From the NCBI RefSeq assembly GCF_002162355.1, contig NZ_CP021434.1, positions 2,642,501-2,706,500 on the forward strand: a DNA stretch of 64,000 nucleotides, given 5' to 3'. A program made the translations under genes and the position numbers. This stretch comes from Tumebacillus avium (GTDB lineage Bacteria; Bacillota; Bacilli; Tumebacillales; Tumebacillaceae). This document shows positions 52,209 to 60,993 of this stretch, one piece after another. The notes beneath the pieces were generated by a model that was not told the origin of the DNA, did not search any database, and saw nothing but the letters and a program-made list of their open reading frames with translations. Positions within the stretch are counted from its first letter, which is position 1. Each line of letters opens with the position of its first letter.

Positions 52209-54719
52209 ATGCCGGACAAACACGGGGAAGATGTTAAGAAAGGGCATTCGAGCGAACACGAACATGCAAGCGAGAAGGATCATGCAAATGAACACGGTCA
52301 TGCACACGAACATGGTCATGCACACGAACATGGTCATGCACACGAACATGGTCATGCACACGAACACGGTCATGCACACGAACATGATCATGCACACGAA
52401 CATGGTCACTCGCACGACCACGACCAACTCGGTGCTGACGAACTGATTTTGCTCTCGGACAGCGCTTCAAGCTGCTGCTCCTCTGAGAGTTCTGCCTGCT
52501 GCGCCGCCGACTCCGGATTCGAAGAGTTGACAATGCTCTCCGACACACCGCAAGACGAACCGGCCCAGAGCGGCTTGGAACCGGGCGAAGCGCGCTCCGT
52601 CTTTCGGGTGGACGGCATGGACTGCGGGGAATGCGCGCGCACGGTGCAGCGCGTAATGAACAAGCTGGACGGCGTCCGCGAAGTGGCGGTCAGCTTCAAC
52701 ACGACCAAGATGACCGTCGTCCACACCGCCCCGCTCGACAGCATCCAAAAGACGGTCAGCGATGTCGGCTACCGCGCCACCGTTCTCGACACCACCCTGC
52801 AAGACCCTGATCTCCCAGTCCACGACGGCGACGTAACACAGCCTTCTTACTGGGAACGCAACAAACGCGCCATCCTCACCGCCGTCTCCGGCCTGTTCCT
52901 CGGCGCAGGCCTCGTCACAGAATACGCCGGCTGGTCAGAATCGGCCGCGATCCTTTTGTATACCATCGCCATCCTCAGCGGCGGGTTCTACGCAGCCCGG
53001 GCCGGATATTATGCCTTGAAATCTTTTACGCTCGACATGAACTTCCTGATGACCGTCGCCGCGATCGGAGCGGCTGCGATCGGCGAATGGTCGGAAGGCG
53101 CCACCGTCGTCTTTCTCTTCTCCGTCGGCAACTGGCTGCAGGCCAGTACCATGGAGCGCACACGCCGCTCGATCCGCTCGCTGATCGGCTTCGCACCGAA
53201 AGAAGCGCTGGTCAGACGAAACGGCGCTGAACTCACCGTCCCCGTCGACTCTCTGCAGATCGGCGACCTGATCCTCGTCCGCCCCGGCGAACGCATCCCG
53301 ATGGACGGACAAGTGGAAGCGGGCACGTCCACCGTCAACCAGGCGCCCGTCACCGGCGAGTCCATTCCTGTGCTGAAACAGCAGGGAGACGAAGTATTCG
53401 CAGGCACGCTCAACGAAACGGGCGGTTTGGAAGTGATTGTGACCAAAAAAGTCGAAGATTCCACCCTCAACCGCATGATATACTTGGTGGAAGAAGCACA
53501 AGAACAGAAAGCGCCGTCGCAGCAATTTGTCGACCGCTTTGCGACCTACTACACACCCATCGTCGTGCTGCTCGCCATCCTGATCGCAGTGTTGCCTCCG
53601 CTGTTTACCGGCGACCCCTTCAGCGAATGGATCTACCGTGCACTCGCCTTGCTCGTCATCGCCTGCCCGTGCGCCCTCGTCATCTCCACGCCTGTCGCCA
53701 TCGTCGCCGCCATCGGCAATGCGGCCAAACAAGGCGTGCTGATCAAAGGCGGCGCGTTCCTCGAACTGATGGGGCGGATTCGCGCCATCGCGTTCGATAA
53801 GACAGGCACGCTGACCCAAGGCAAGCCGGTCGTCGTCTTCGTCGAACCGTTCGACGGCATCTACAAAGAGCGCCTGCTCACCCTCGCCGCTTCCATCGAA
53901 GCGCGCTCCGAGCATCCTTTGGCCCGCGCCATCACCCGGCTCAGCGAGGAGAAAGGCATCCGCCACCTCCCCGTGCAAGAGTTCCAGGCGGTCGCCGGCA
54001 AAGGTGCGCAAGGCCGTCTCGAAGGCAGCCTGTACCGCATTGGCAAGCCGTCTTGGATGCAGGAGCTCGGCTACGAAGGTACGGAGAAGCTCAAGACCGT
54101 CCTGTCTGTGCAACACGAACAGGGCCGCACCGTGATGCTGATCGCCGATGAGCGCCGCGTGATCGGCCTGATCGCCGTCGCCGATACGGTGCGCGAAGAC
54201 AGTGAAAACACGATCGCCAGACTAAAACAAGCGGGCATTGCATATACAGTGATGTTGACCGGAGACCACGCCCGCATCGCCAAGTCGATCGCCAACCAAG
54301 TTGGCATCGGCGAGTACCACGGCGACTTGCTCCCCGAGCAAAAGCTCGCACGCATCACCGAACTCAAACAGCATCACCGCCTGGTTGCCATGGTTGGTGA
54401 TGGCATCAACGACTCGCCAGCCCTTGCGGCGTCCGACATCGGAATCGCCATGGGCGGTGCAGGAACCGATATCGCACTGGAGACAGCAGACATCGTGCTC
54501 ATGTCGGATGACATCGGCAAACTGCCGTTTACCGTCCGGCTCAGCCGTAAAGCACTGGGCATCATCAAGCAAAACATCTGGTTCTCACTGCTCGTCAAGC
54601 TTGCGTTCCTGCTGCTGACCATCGCCGGCCTGTCCAACCTCTGGATGGCGGTGTTCGCAGACACAGGAGCAGCGCTGCTCGTCATCTTAAACGGCATGAG
54701 ACTCATCAAACAACGATAA
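52209..54719 (+). CDS. cadA: P1B-type heavy-metal ATPase (CadA/ZntA-like) with long His-rich N-terminus
   Basis: Exports Zn, Cd or Pb using ATP. The 836-aa product has a His-rich tail (about 10-75) from an 18-bp tandem repeat and then a Cys cluster (SSCCSSESSACC). An HMA domain with GMDCGEC follows near 135-141. The membrane core has eight helices expected for the family, with the CPC motif in IACPCALVISTPVAIVAAIG near 484-503. The phospho-Asp is in DKTGTLTQG near 530, the HP locus in SEHPLARA and the hinge in GDGINDSPALA. CPC plus these loops points to subgroup P1B-2. It lies 24 bases behind the ArsR gene. Confidence 0.94.
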   Translation: MPDKHGEDVKKGHSSEHEHASEKDHANEHGHAHEHGHAHEHGHAHEHGHAHEHGHAHEHDHAHEHGHSHDHDQLGADELILLSDSASSCCSSESSACCAADSGFEELTMLSDTPQDEPAQSGLEPGEARSVFRVDGMDCGECARTVQRVMNKLDGVREVAVSFNTTKMTVVHTAPLDSIQKTVSDVGYRATVLDTTLQDPDLPVHDGDVTQPSYWERNKRAILTAVSGLFLGAGLVTEYAGWSESAAILLYTIAILSGGFYAARAGYYALKSFTLDMNFLMTVAAIGAAAIGEWSEGATVVFLFSVGNWLQASTMERTRRSIRSLIGFAPKEALVRRNGAELTVPVDSLQIGDLILVRPGERIPMDGQVEAGTSTVNQAPVTGESIPVLKQQGDEVFAGTLNETGGLEVIVTKKVEDSTLNRMIYLVEEAQEQKAPSQQFVDRFATYYTPIVVLLAILIAVLPPLFTGDPFSEWIYRALALLVIACPCALVISTPVAIVAAIGNAAKQGVLIKGGAFLELMGRIRAIAFDKTGTLTQGKPVVVFVEPFDGIYKERLLTLAASIEARSEHPLARAITRLSEEKGIRHLPVQEFQAVAGKGAQGRLEGSLYRIGKPSWMQELGYEGTEKLKTVLSVQHEQGRTVMLIADERRVIGLIAVADTVREDSENTIARLKQAGIAYTVMLTGDHARIAKSIANQVGIGEYHGDLLPEQKLARITELKQHHRLVAMVGDGINDSPALAASDIGIAMGGAGTDIALETADIVLMSDDIGKLPFTVRLSRKALGIIKQNIWFSLLVKLAFLLLTIAGLSNLWMAVFADTGAALLVILNGMRLIKQR
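52296..52421 (+). repeat. 18-bp tandem repeat coding the His-rich region
   Basis: Six near-identical copies of GGTCATGCACACGAACAT (52296-52403) and one diverged copy (52404-52421), coding repeated (G)HAHEH units. Such repeats can change number by slippage and so vary metal-binding capacity. Confidence 0.92.
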
Positions 54720-54749
54720 CCGAGATCAGAAAGGGAGGCAGCAACGAAC

Positions 54750-55343
54750 ATGAACAAGATGACCAAGATTGTATTTGCCGGCATGATGGTAATGACCATC
54801 GCGACTGGCTGCGGCACTTCTGACCAAGCCGCGACGACCGATGAACACGCGGGACACTCCGACCACGGCACGCAGGGCGGACCGGTCAAAGGCCAGCACC
54901 CGGCAGGTGCTCAAGCTGAAGCGTACAAGTCCCTGAAAGTCGGCGAATCGGTCAAATTGACCGCGATCGGCGACATCCAGGAAGTGACGGCAGGCGCTAA
55001 GTCCTACCCGCAGTTCCTGATCCAGAAAAACACCAAGATCAAACAGGCGTACGTGGCAGCTGTCGAAAACGTCGACGTGCTGAAAAACATGCCGTGCTAC
55101 TGCGGCTGCGGCGACCATGCCGGCCACAAGAGCAACGCCGAGTGCTTCGTCAAAGACGTTCGCGCCAACGGCGAAGTGGTCTGGGACGATCACGGCACCC
55201 GCTGCGATACCTGCATGAACATCGCGCTGGAGTCTGCTGAGCTGAAAAAAGAAGGCAAGACGGTCAAAGAAATCCGTGACATCATCGACGCGAAGTACAA
55301 AGAAGGCTACGCAAAACCGACGCCGACGCCGATGCCGTCCTAA
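54750..55343 (+). CDS. PCYCGC-motif lipoprotein
   Basis: A 197-aa exported protein with a lipobox-like MTIATGC (Cys about residue 21), a His-rich stretch (DEHAGHSDHGTQGG) and the family motif PCYCGCGDHAGHKSN near 114-128, followed by ECF and RCDTCMN cysteines. The family is associated with metal resistance loci of Bacillota. Its close position (30 bases) after the P-type ATPase gene supports a role in metal binding outside the cell. Confidence 0.87.
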   Translation: MNKMTKIVFAGMMVMTIATGCGTSDQAATTDEHAGHSDHGTQGGPVKGQHPAGAQAEAYKSLKVGESVKLTAIGDIQEVTAGAKSYPQFLIQKNTKIKQAYVAAVENVDVLKNMPCYCGCGDHAGHKSNAECFVKDVRANGEVVWDDHGTRCDTCMNIALESAELKKEGKTVKEIRDIIDAKYKEGYAKPTPTPMPS

Positions 55344-55357
55344 TTCAAACAAATACC

Positions 55358-55394
55358 AAGAGGCTGTTGAGATCTTCTCAACGGCCTCTTTTTC
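55358..55394 (+). terminator. Terminator of the metal-resistance operon
   Basis: AAGAGGC..TTGAGA pairs with TCTCAA..GCCTCTT, followed by TTTT. Confidence 0.82.
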
Positions 55395-55443
55395 ATGTTA
55401 GACTATAAATAATTTCAAAATAAATAAAAAGGTGGGTCACAAA

Positions 55444-56139
55444 ATGAAGAAAACTACAGGTCTCGCCGCATCTGCACTCCTGCTCGCAACGATCTGGACG
55501 GGCACTGCATCCGCTTATTCGCCGGGCAATGTGTATGTCTATCAACCGTTCCCGACGGCCGGAACTGCTGTCACCGCCGAGTATCACACCTACACGGAAG
55601 GGGCGTCCGGGCTCTATCCGACCGACATCAACAAAGGAGGCAACGAAGGCGGCACAGCTTTGGCGGTCGATCTCGTCGGACTGCCGGGCGGCTCCCAAGT
55701 GCATTTTAACGGGTACAACAACAACATCACCGCCTGCTCACAAAACGCGCTCAGCGGCAACCGCTATGTCGTCGACATCTGGGTCACCCCGCCCGGCAAA
55801 GCGAAAAAGTATCTCGGCTATCTCGTCATGCTGCACACGCAAAACAACAAGATCGGCTCGTGGACGGCGGTCGACAGCGACTGGAACGGGCGCGTGACCG
55901 AATGGACCTCCCAAGTCTGGAACGGACCGGACGGCACATACCTCTACAACGCTTCGGGCGGACTGTGCTGGACGGGCGACCATGTCCACATGTTTGCTTC
56001 CCGCGACTACAGCTTCGAGTCCTCTTATGGCACGTTTACCACCGCCGTTGATGAAGCGAAAAATCCGTTTGCCGGTTATGCCTACAACGTGACGTACGAT
56101 CAAGCTTTATATTATTTTGCGACCGACTGGGATAAATAG
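55444..56139 (+). CDS. Secreted hypothetical protein
   Basis: A 231-aa product with a clear signal peptide (GLAASALLLATIWTGTASA, cleavage near residue 25) from ATG 55444 after AAAGGTGGG. The mature part is beta-rich, with many Gly, Tyr and Trp (GGTALAVDLVGLPGGSQVHF, WTAVDSDWNGRVTEWTSQVW). It ends in a segment with CWTGDHVHMFASRDY. Two cysteines (in ITACSQ and GLCWTG) could form a disulfide. The HVH could bind a metal, but I recognise no family. Confidence 0.68.
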   Translation: MKKTTGLAASALLLATIWTGTASAYSPGNVYVYQPFPTAGTAVTAEYHTYTEGASGLYPTDINKGGNEGGTALAVDLVGLPGGSQVHFNGYNNNITACSQNALSGNRYVVDIWVTPPGKAKKYLGYLVMLHTQNNKIGSWTAVDSDWNGRVTEWTSQVWNGPDGTYLYNASGGLCWTGDHVHMFASRDYSFESSYGTFTTAVDEAKNPFAGYAYNVTYDQALYYFATDWDK

Positions 56140-56145
56140 GAAAGC

Positions 56146-56173
56146 AAAAGACACTCGGCAGAGTGTCTTTTTT
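56146..56173 (+). terminator. Terminator after the secreted protein gene
   Basis: AAAAGACACTC, loop GGCA, GAGTGTCTTTTTT. Confidence 0.85.
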
Positions 56174-56176
56174 GAC

Positions 56177-56206
56177 TTGTCTTTCGATTTCAATTGGCTG
56201 TATAGT
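56177..56206 (+). promoter_or_regulatory. Promoter of mtnE
   Basis: TTGTCT (56177-56182), an 18-base spacer and TATAGT (56201-56206), about 60 bases before mtnE. No S-box aptamer lies between this promoter and the gene. Confidence 0.55.
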
Positions 56207-56267
56207 ATTTACTTAGTGATTGCTATCGTTATTTTTTCTGAAATTTTTCTGAAAGGGGTCTTTACCC

Positions 56268-57434
56268 ATGAACATAAAATCGGCTGACCGTCTGCAAGGG
56301 CTGCCCACGCAGTTTTTCTCCACGATGGTGGCGAAAGTCAATTCCTACATCGCAGCAGGTCACGATGTGATCAACCTCGGACAAGGCAATCCGGATTTGC
56401 CGACGCCGCCGCATATCGTCGAATCGCTGCGCCATGAAGTGCTCGACCCGGTGACGCACAAATACCCGCCGTTCTCCGGCCTGTTCGAGCTGAAGCAGGC
56501 GATTGCCTCCTGGTACAAAAATGAGTTTGACGTCGACGTCGACCCGGCGACCGAAGTCGCGATCCTCTTCGGCGGCAAAACCGGCCTTGTCGAGATTTCG
56601 CAATGCCTGCTCAACCCGGGCGATGTCTGCCTTGTCCCGGACCCGGGCTACCCGGACTACTGGTCGGGCGTGGCGCTGTCCGGGGCGGAGATGACGATGA
56701 TGCCGCTGCTGCGCGACAACGCATTCCTGCCCGACTACAGCCAGATTCCGGCGGACAAGCTGGCCAAAGCCAAGCTGATGTTCCTCAACTACCCGAACAA
56801 CCCGACCTCGGCGACCGCTCCGAGCAGCTTCTACGAGGACACCGTCCGTTTTGCCGAACAGCACAACATCGTGGTGGCGTCCGACTTCGCGTACGGTGCG
56901 ATTGGCTTTGACGGGGAAAAACCGGTCTCGTTCCTGCAGACGCCCGGCGCGAAAGAAGTTGGCCTCGAATTCTACACCTTGTCCAAAACGTACAACATGG
57001 CAGGCTGGCGCGTCGGCTTTGCGCTTGGCAACAAAGACGTGGTTGGGCTGATCAACCTGATTCAAGACCACTACTACGTCTCCTTGCCTGCGTTCATCCA
57101 GCGCGCATCGGTCAAGGCGCTGACCTCGCCGCAAGACTGCGTGCATGATCTGGCTGCCACCTACGAGCGCCGCCGCGACGTGTTTGTCGGCGGTCTGCGC
57201 AAAGCCGGCTGGGACGTGTTGAACCCGAAAGGCTCCTTCTTTACGTGGGTGCCGGTACCGAAAGGCTTCACCTCGGTTGAATTCTCCAACACGCTGCTCG
57301 AGCAGGCGCACGTGATGGTAGCTCCTGGCGTTGGTTTTGGCCCCAGCGGGGAAGGGTATGTGCGCGTCGGCCTCCTGACCAGCGAAGAGCGTCTGCAGGA
57401 AGCGGTCGACCGGATGTGTAAGATTTCCATTTAA
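56268..57434 (+). CDS. mtnE: PLP-dependent aminotransferase of methionine salvage, MtnE-like
   Basis: Probably transaminates 2-oxo-4-methylthiobutanoate to methionine, the last step of methylthioadenosine recycling. The 388-aa fold-type I class I/II aminotransferase has LGQGNPDLPTPPHIVESLRH near 37-56, NYPNNPTSA near 169 and the PLP lysine in YTLSKTYNMAGWRVGFALGN near 236-255. Class I enzymes are hard to tell apart by sequence alone. The position just upstream of the S-box and mtnWXBD is the main reason for the name. It has its own promoter. Confidence 0.82.
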   Translation: MNIKSADRLQGLPTQFFSTMVAKVNSYIAAGHDVINLGQGNPDLPTPPHIVESLRHEVLDPVTHKYPPFSGLFELKQAIASWYKNEFDVDVDPATEVAILFGGKTGLVEISQCLLNPGDVCLVPDPGYPDYWSGVALSGAEMTMMPLLRDNAFLPDYSQIPADKLAKAKLMFLNYPNNPTSATAPSSFYEDTVRFAEQHNIVVASDFAYGAIGFDGEKPVSFLQTPGAKEVGLEFYTLSKTYNMAGWRVGFALGNKDVVGLINLIQDHYYVSLPAFIQRASVKALTSPQDCVHDLAATYERRRDVFVGGLRKAGWDVLNPKGSFFTWVPVPKGFTSVEFSNTLLEQAHVMVAPGVGFGPSGEGYVRVGLLTSEERLQEAVDRMCKISI

Positions 57435-57452
57435 AAACTTCTTGCAAAATCA

Positions 57453-57481
57453 TTGACACACACCCCTGCAGGTTGTAATAT
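57453..57481 (+). promoter_or_regulatory. Promoter of the mtnWXBD transcript
   Basis: TTGACA (57453-57458), a 17-base spacer and TAATAT (57476-57481), about 30 bases before the S-box aptamer. Confidence 0.83.
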
Positions 57482-57513
57482 CATCTTCAGAACTTTTCAC
57501 ACATATGAGACAA

Positions 57514-57678
57514 CTCTTATCCAGAGCAGGCGGAGGGACTGGCCCTACGATGCCCGGCAACCGGTTTTCATGAATCTATGATCACACGGTGCTAATTCCT
57601 ACAGGAAAACATCCTGAGAGATAAGAGGCTGACCGAGACATTCTGTCGCCTCTTTCTTTAAAAAGAAAGAGGCTTTTT
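57514..57678 (+). ncRNA. SAM-I (S-box) riboswitch with terminator
   Basis: The aptamer closes with CTCTTATC (57514-57521) and GATAAGAG (57620-57627). It has the S-box core AGAGCAGGCGGAGGGACTGG, GATGCCCGGCAACC and GGTGCTAATTCCTACAG in order. A terminator hairpin GCCTCTTTCTTT...AAAGAAAGAGGC (57648-57673) with TTTTT follows. The AAGAGGC of the closing helix can instead pair with GCCTCTT of the terminator, giving the antiterminator. High SAM therefore stops transcription into mtnW. Confidence 0.96.
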
Positions 57679-57714
57679 ATATTTTAAAACATTTAGCAAA
57701 GGAGTTTCTGCCCC

Positions 57715-58935
57715 GTGACTACACAAGAATTCGTTCATGTTACTTACCTGGCGCACGGCAAGCCGGGCACCGATTGGCAGAAGAAAGCACAAGGCATCGC
57801 AGTAGGTCTCACCGTCGGCTCCTGGACCGACCTTCCGGAAGCGCGCAAAGACGCGATGCAAAAACACCTCGGCCACGTGGTGTCCGCCGAAGAGATCGGG
57901 CAGGACGCACACGGCCTGAGCCAAACTTTGCTCACCGTCGCCTACCCGACGATCAACTTCACCCCGGACATCCCGGCCCTGCTCACCTCGGTGTTTGGCA
58001 AACTGTCGATGGACGGCAAAATCCGCCTCGTCGACATCGAATTGCCCCCGGCGTTCCAAAGCAAGTTCCCGGGCCCGAAATACGGCATCGACGGCATCCG
58101 CAAGCAGCTTGGCATCGAGAACCGCCCGCTGTTGATGAGCATTTTCAAATCGGTGATCGGCTACGACATCGACGCGCTGGCCGAAGCGTTTTACCAGCAA
58201 GCGCTTGGCGGCGTTGACTTGGTCAAAGATGACGAAATCTTCTTTGATGAAACGTATGCGCCGTTCGAAAAGCGCATCGAAGCGTGCCGTCTGGCGGCGG
58301 AGCGCGCGAAAGAGCAGACCGGCAAATTCACGCTCTACGCGGCCAACCTGACCGGTCCGGTCACCGAAATTTTTGACAAAGCGCGCCGTGCGGTCGATGC
58401 AGGCGCCAACGCCCTGCTCCTGAACGTGTTGACCTACGGCTATGACGTGCTGCACCGTCTGGCAGCCGATCCGAAGATCACCGTGCCGATCATGGCTCAT
58501 CCGGCGATGGCCGGCGCGATGTACCCGTCCGAACAGTACGGCATCGCAGCGCCGGTGCTACTCGGCAAGCTGATGCGCATCGCGGGTGCCGACTTCGTGC
58601 TCTACCCGTCGGCGTACGGTTCGGTGGCGATGGAGCGCGGCGAGACCTTGAAGATCGCCCAAGCGCTGCGTGCGGAACACAGCGGACTCAACCGCTCGTT
58701 CCCGGTGCCGTCGGCCGGCATCCATCCGGGTCTGGTCACCAAGCTGTACGATGACCTCGGCAACGACCAGATCATCAACGCAGGCGGCGGCGTGCACGGC
58801 CATCCGGGCGGTTCGGCAGCGGGCGGACGAGCGTTCGTCGCTGCGATCGACGCGGTGGTGGCAGGCAAGACGTTGACCGAAGCGGCAGAGCATGCACCGG
58901 AATTGAAAACAGCATTGGAGCTGTGGAATAAATAA
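57715..58935 (+). CDS. mtnW: 2,3-diketo-5-methylthiopentyl-1-phosphate enolase MtnW (RuBisCO-like protein)
   Basis: Tautomerises 2,3-diketo-5-methylthiopentyl-1-phosphate to its enol in methionine salvage. The 406-aa RuBisCO-fold product starts at GTG 57715, ten bases after AAAGGAG. It keeps the metal-site block GGVDLVKDDEIFFDETYAPF near 163-182 and the late phosphate-binding NAGGGVHGHPGGSAAGG near 356-372. RuBisCO proper is excluded by operon context and size. First gene after the S-box riboswitch. Confidence 0.94.
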   Translation: MTTQEFVHVTYLAHGKPGTDWQKKAQGIAVGLTVGSWTDLPEARKDAMQKHLGHVVSAEEIGQDAHGLSQTLLTVAYPTINFTPDIPALLTSVFGKLSMDGKIRLVDIELPPAFQSKFPGPKYGIDGIRKQLGIENRPLLMSIFKSVIGYDIDALAEAFYQQALGGVDLVKDDEIFFDETYAPFEKRIEACRLAAERAKEQTGKFTLYAANLTGPVTEIFDKARRAVDAGANALLLNVLTYGYDVLHRLAADPKITVPIMAHPAMAGAMYPSEQYGIAAPVLLGKLMRIAGADFVLYPSAYGSVAMERGETLKIAQALRAEHSGLNRSFPVPSAGIHPGLVTKLYDDLGNDQIINAGGGVHGHPGGSAAGGRAFVAAIDAVVAGKTLTEAAEHAPELKTALELWNK

Positions 58936-58962
58936 CTTTTTCGAAAAAGGAGTCAGGCAGCC

Positions 58963-59643
58963 ATGAGCAAACGCATCACGATCTTCTGTGACTTTGACGG
59001 CACGATTACAGAGCGCGATATGATCATCACGATCATGGAACAGTTCGGCGCTCCGGGGTGGGAGCAGATCAAGGATCAGATTCTTGGACAAGAGATCCCG
59101 ATCCAGACCGGCGTCGGCCAGCTGTTCGCCGGCATCTCTTCTGCTAAGCGGGACGACATCGTGGCCTTCGCACAGGAGGTCGCGGTGATCCGCGCAGGGT
59201 TTGCCGAGTTCCTTGAGTTTTGCCAAGAGCAAAACATCGACTTTTGGGTCACCAGCGGCGGGATCGACTTCTTCGTCCTCCCGCTGCTCGCCCCGTTTGG
59301 GATCGAAAACCCGATCTACTGCAACGCCAGTTATTTTGCAGGTGAGCAGATCGAGATCCTCTGGCCGAATGCGTGTGACGAGCACTGCACCAACGGCTGC
59401 GGGATGTGCAAGCCGTCGGTGATGCGCAAGTTCCCTGATGAGGAGATCATTAAGGTGGTCATCGGCGACTCGATCACCGACTTGCAGGCGGCGAAGCAGG
59501 CAGATTTCGTTTTGGCGAGATCGTTTTTGCTGAAGCAGTGCCAGGAGCTGGGGCTTCAACACGCTGAATTTGCGACGTTTTACGACTGCATCGCGGCACT
59601 GAAAACACTCATTAACGAACAAAAGGGGGAGGTTTTGTCATGA
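58963..59643 (+). CDS. mtnX: 2-hydroxy-3-keto-5-methylthiopentenyl-1-phosphate phosphatase MtnX
   Basis: A HAD-fold phosphatase giving the acireductone precursor. The 226-aa product has the nucleophile motif ITIFCDFDGTITERDMI near 4-20, motif II in FWVTSGGIDFFV near 92-103, and the acidic motif VVIGDSITDLQAAKQADFVL near 166-185. A CDEHCTNGCGMCKPS cysteine cluster near 138-152 resembles that of the Bacillus enzyme. The stop overlaps the mtnB start (ATGA). Confidence 0.94.
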   Translation: MSKRITIFCDFDGTITERDMIITIMEQFGAPGWEQIKDQILGQEIPIQTGVGQLFAGISSAKRDDIVAFAQEVAVIRAGFAEFLEFCQEQNIDFWVTSGGIDFFVLPLLAPFGIENPIYCNASYFAGEQIEILWPNACDEHCTNGCGMCKPSVMRKFPDEEIIKVVIGDSITDLQAAKQADFVLARSFLLKQCQELGLQHAEFATFYDCIAALKTLINEQKGEVLS

Positions 59644-60317
59644 GCCAAACATTCTTGCAGGAAGAGCGCTACCGCATCGCGGAGCAATTGGTCAACGTAT
59701 CCCAAAACTTTGCGAACAAAGGCTGGTTCCCGGCGACAAGCGGCAACTTGTCGGTCAAGCTGAGCCACGAGCCGCTGACGTTTGGCGTCACCGCAAGCGG
59801 CAAAGACAAAGAGTACCTCACCATCCACGACATTTTGTTCGTTGACGGGGATTCGAAAGCGCTGGAAGCGACGCAGCTGAAGCCGTCCGCCGAGACCTTG
59901 GTGCATGCGGAAGTGTACAAGCGCATTGGCGCGGAGGCAGGTTCGGTGCTGCATGTGCACACCATTTATAACAACCTGATCTCGGAGATTTTCGCCGAGC
60001 AGGGTTCGGTGGTCATCTCCGATATGGAGCTGATCAAAGGCCTGAACATCTGGGAAGAAGGCGCCACGATCGAAATCCCGATTGTGGAGAACTTCGCCGA
60101 CATCCCGAAGCTGGCCGACGAGATCGGCAAGCGCCTCGACCCGCGCGTGCCGGGCGTGCTGATCCGCAAACACGGCATCTACGCCTGGGGCGACAGCGTC
60201 GCGTCTGCGAAACGCCATGTGCAGGCGTTCGAGTTCATGTTTGAGTACCTGTTCAAGTACCTGCAGTTCCAGCGTTCCGCAGGAGAAGTGCCTGCAGCGG
60301 TTGGCAACTTGCGTTAA
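59640..60317 (+). CDS. mtnB: Methylthioribulose-1-phosphate dehydratase MtnB
   Basis: A class II aldolase/adducin-fold zinc enzyme that dehydrates methylthioribulose-1-phosphate, feeding the MtnW substrate. The 225-aa product has the zinc ligands in GSVLHVHTIYNNL near 101-113 (H-x-H) and a late His in IRKHGIYAWGDS near 177-188. WFPATSGNLSVKL near 29-41 holds the phosphate-binding part. Translationally coupled to mtnX. Confidence 0.94.
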   Translation: MSQTFLQEERYRIAEQLVNVSQNFANKGWFPATSGNLSVKLSHEPLTFGVTASGKDKEYLTIHDILFVDGDSKALEATQLKPSAETLVHAEVYKRIGAEAGSVLHVHTIYNNLISEIFAEQGSVVISDMELIKGLNIWEEGATIEIPIVENFADIPKLADEIGKRLDPRVPGVLIRKHGIYAWGDSVASAKRHVQAFEFMFEYLFKYLQFQRSAGEVPAAVGNLR

Positions 60318-60365
60318 ACTAGAAGCAGAGAACTTTTAGAGCACTTTTATCGAGGAGGAATCATC

Positions 60366-60902
60366 ATGCCGTCCATCCGTTTTGTTGAAACCAATGAGCG
60401 CATCGAAGGTCTGGAAGAAGTGTCCGCGTACCTCAACTCCCAAGGTATCGTCTATGAGCACTGGGATATCTCCAAGCTCCCGCAGAATCTGAAGGAAGAC
60501 TACCAAGTGACTCCGGAGCTGCAAGCAGCGATCTTGGACACCTTCCGCCCGGAGATCGATGCACTGTCTGAGAAGCGCGGTTACAAGTCTTCTGACATCG
60601 TCGTGCTGTCCGACCAGACCCCGAACCTGGAAGACCTGCTGACCAAGTTTAAAGATGAGCACCACCATACCGAAGACGAAGTCCGTTTCATCGTCGACGG
60701 TGAAGCGATCTTCACCCTGAAAGGCCCGAATGACGACACTTATTACGACGTGTTCCTGTACCCGGGCGACCTCATCTCGGTGCCGACCAATACGCGCCAC
60801 TGGTTTACTTTGACCGACCTGCGCAAGGTGAAGGCGATTCGTATTTTTGAATCGAAGGATGGTTGGGTAGCGGTTTATGATGAGAGTGAGTTGCAAAAGT
60901 AA
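60366..60902 (+). CDS. mtnD: Acireductone dioxygenase MtnD
   Basis: A cupin metal dioxygenase; with Fe(II) it yields 2-oxo-4-methylthiobutanoate and formate, with Ni(II) an off-pathway product. The 178-aa product has the metal motif DEHHHTEDEVRFIVDG near 97-112 (H-x-H-x4-E) and the second His in NTRHWFTL near 142-149. It closes the mtnWXBD operon. The 3' end is duplicated imperfectly at 61783-61805. mtnA and mtnK are not in the window. Confidence 0.95.
   Translation: MPSIRFVETNERIEGLEEVSAYLNSQGIVYEHWDISKLPQNLKEDYQVTPELQAAILDTFRPEIDALSEKRGYKSSDIVVLSDQTPNLEDLLTKFKDEHHHTEDEVRFIVDGEAIFTLKGPNDDTYYDVFLYPGDLISVPTNTRHWFTLTDLRKVKAIRIFESKDGWVAVYDESELQK
60862..60884 (+). repeat. Direct repeat, left copy (inside the mtnD 3' end)
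   Basis: GTTGGGTAGCGGTTTATGAT and GAG, in the mtnD coding end. It matches 61783-61805 at 20 of 23 positions. The two copies flank the TIR-like gene. Confidence 0.6.
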
Positions 60903-60917
60903 GATTAATAGTAAACA

Positions 60918-60948
60918 AAAAGCAGACAGTTTTCCTGTCTGCTTTTCT
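60918..60948 (+). terminator. Terminator after mtnD
   Basis: AAAAGCAGACAG pairs with CTGTCTGCTTTT across a five-base loop. Confidence 0.83.
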
Positions 60949-60993
60949 TTGAACAGCTTGAAAAAAATATTTGGCAGAAATGAGGTTGGAAAA

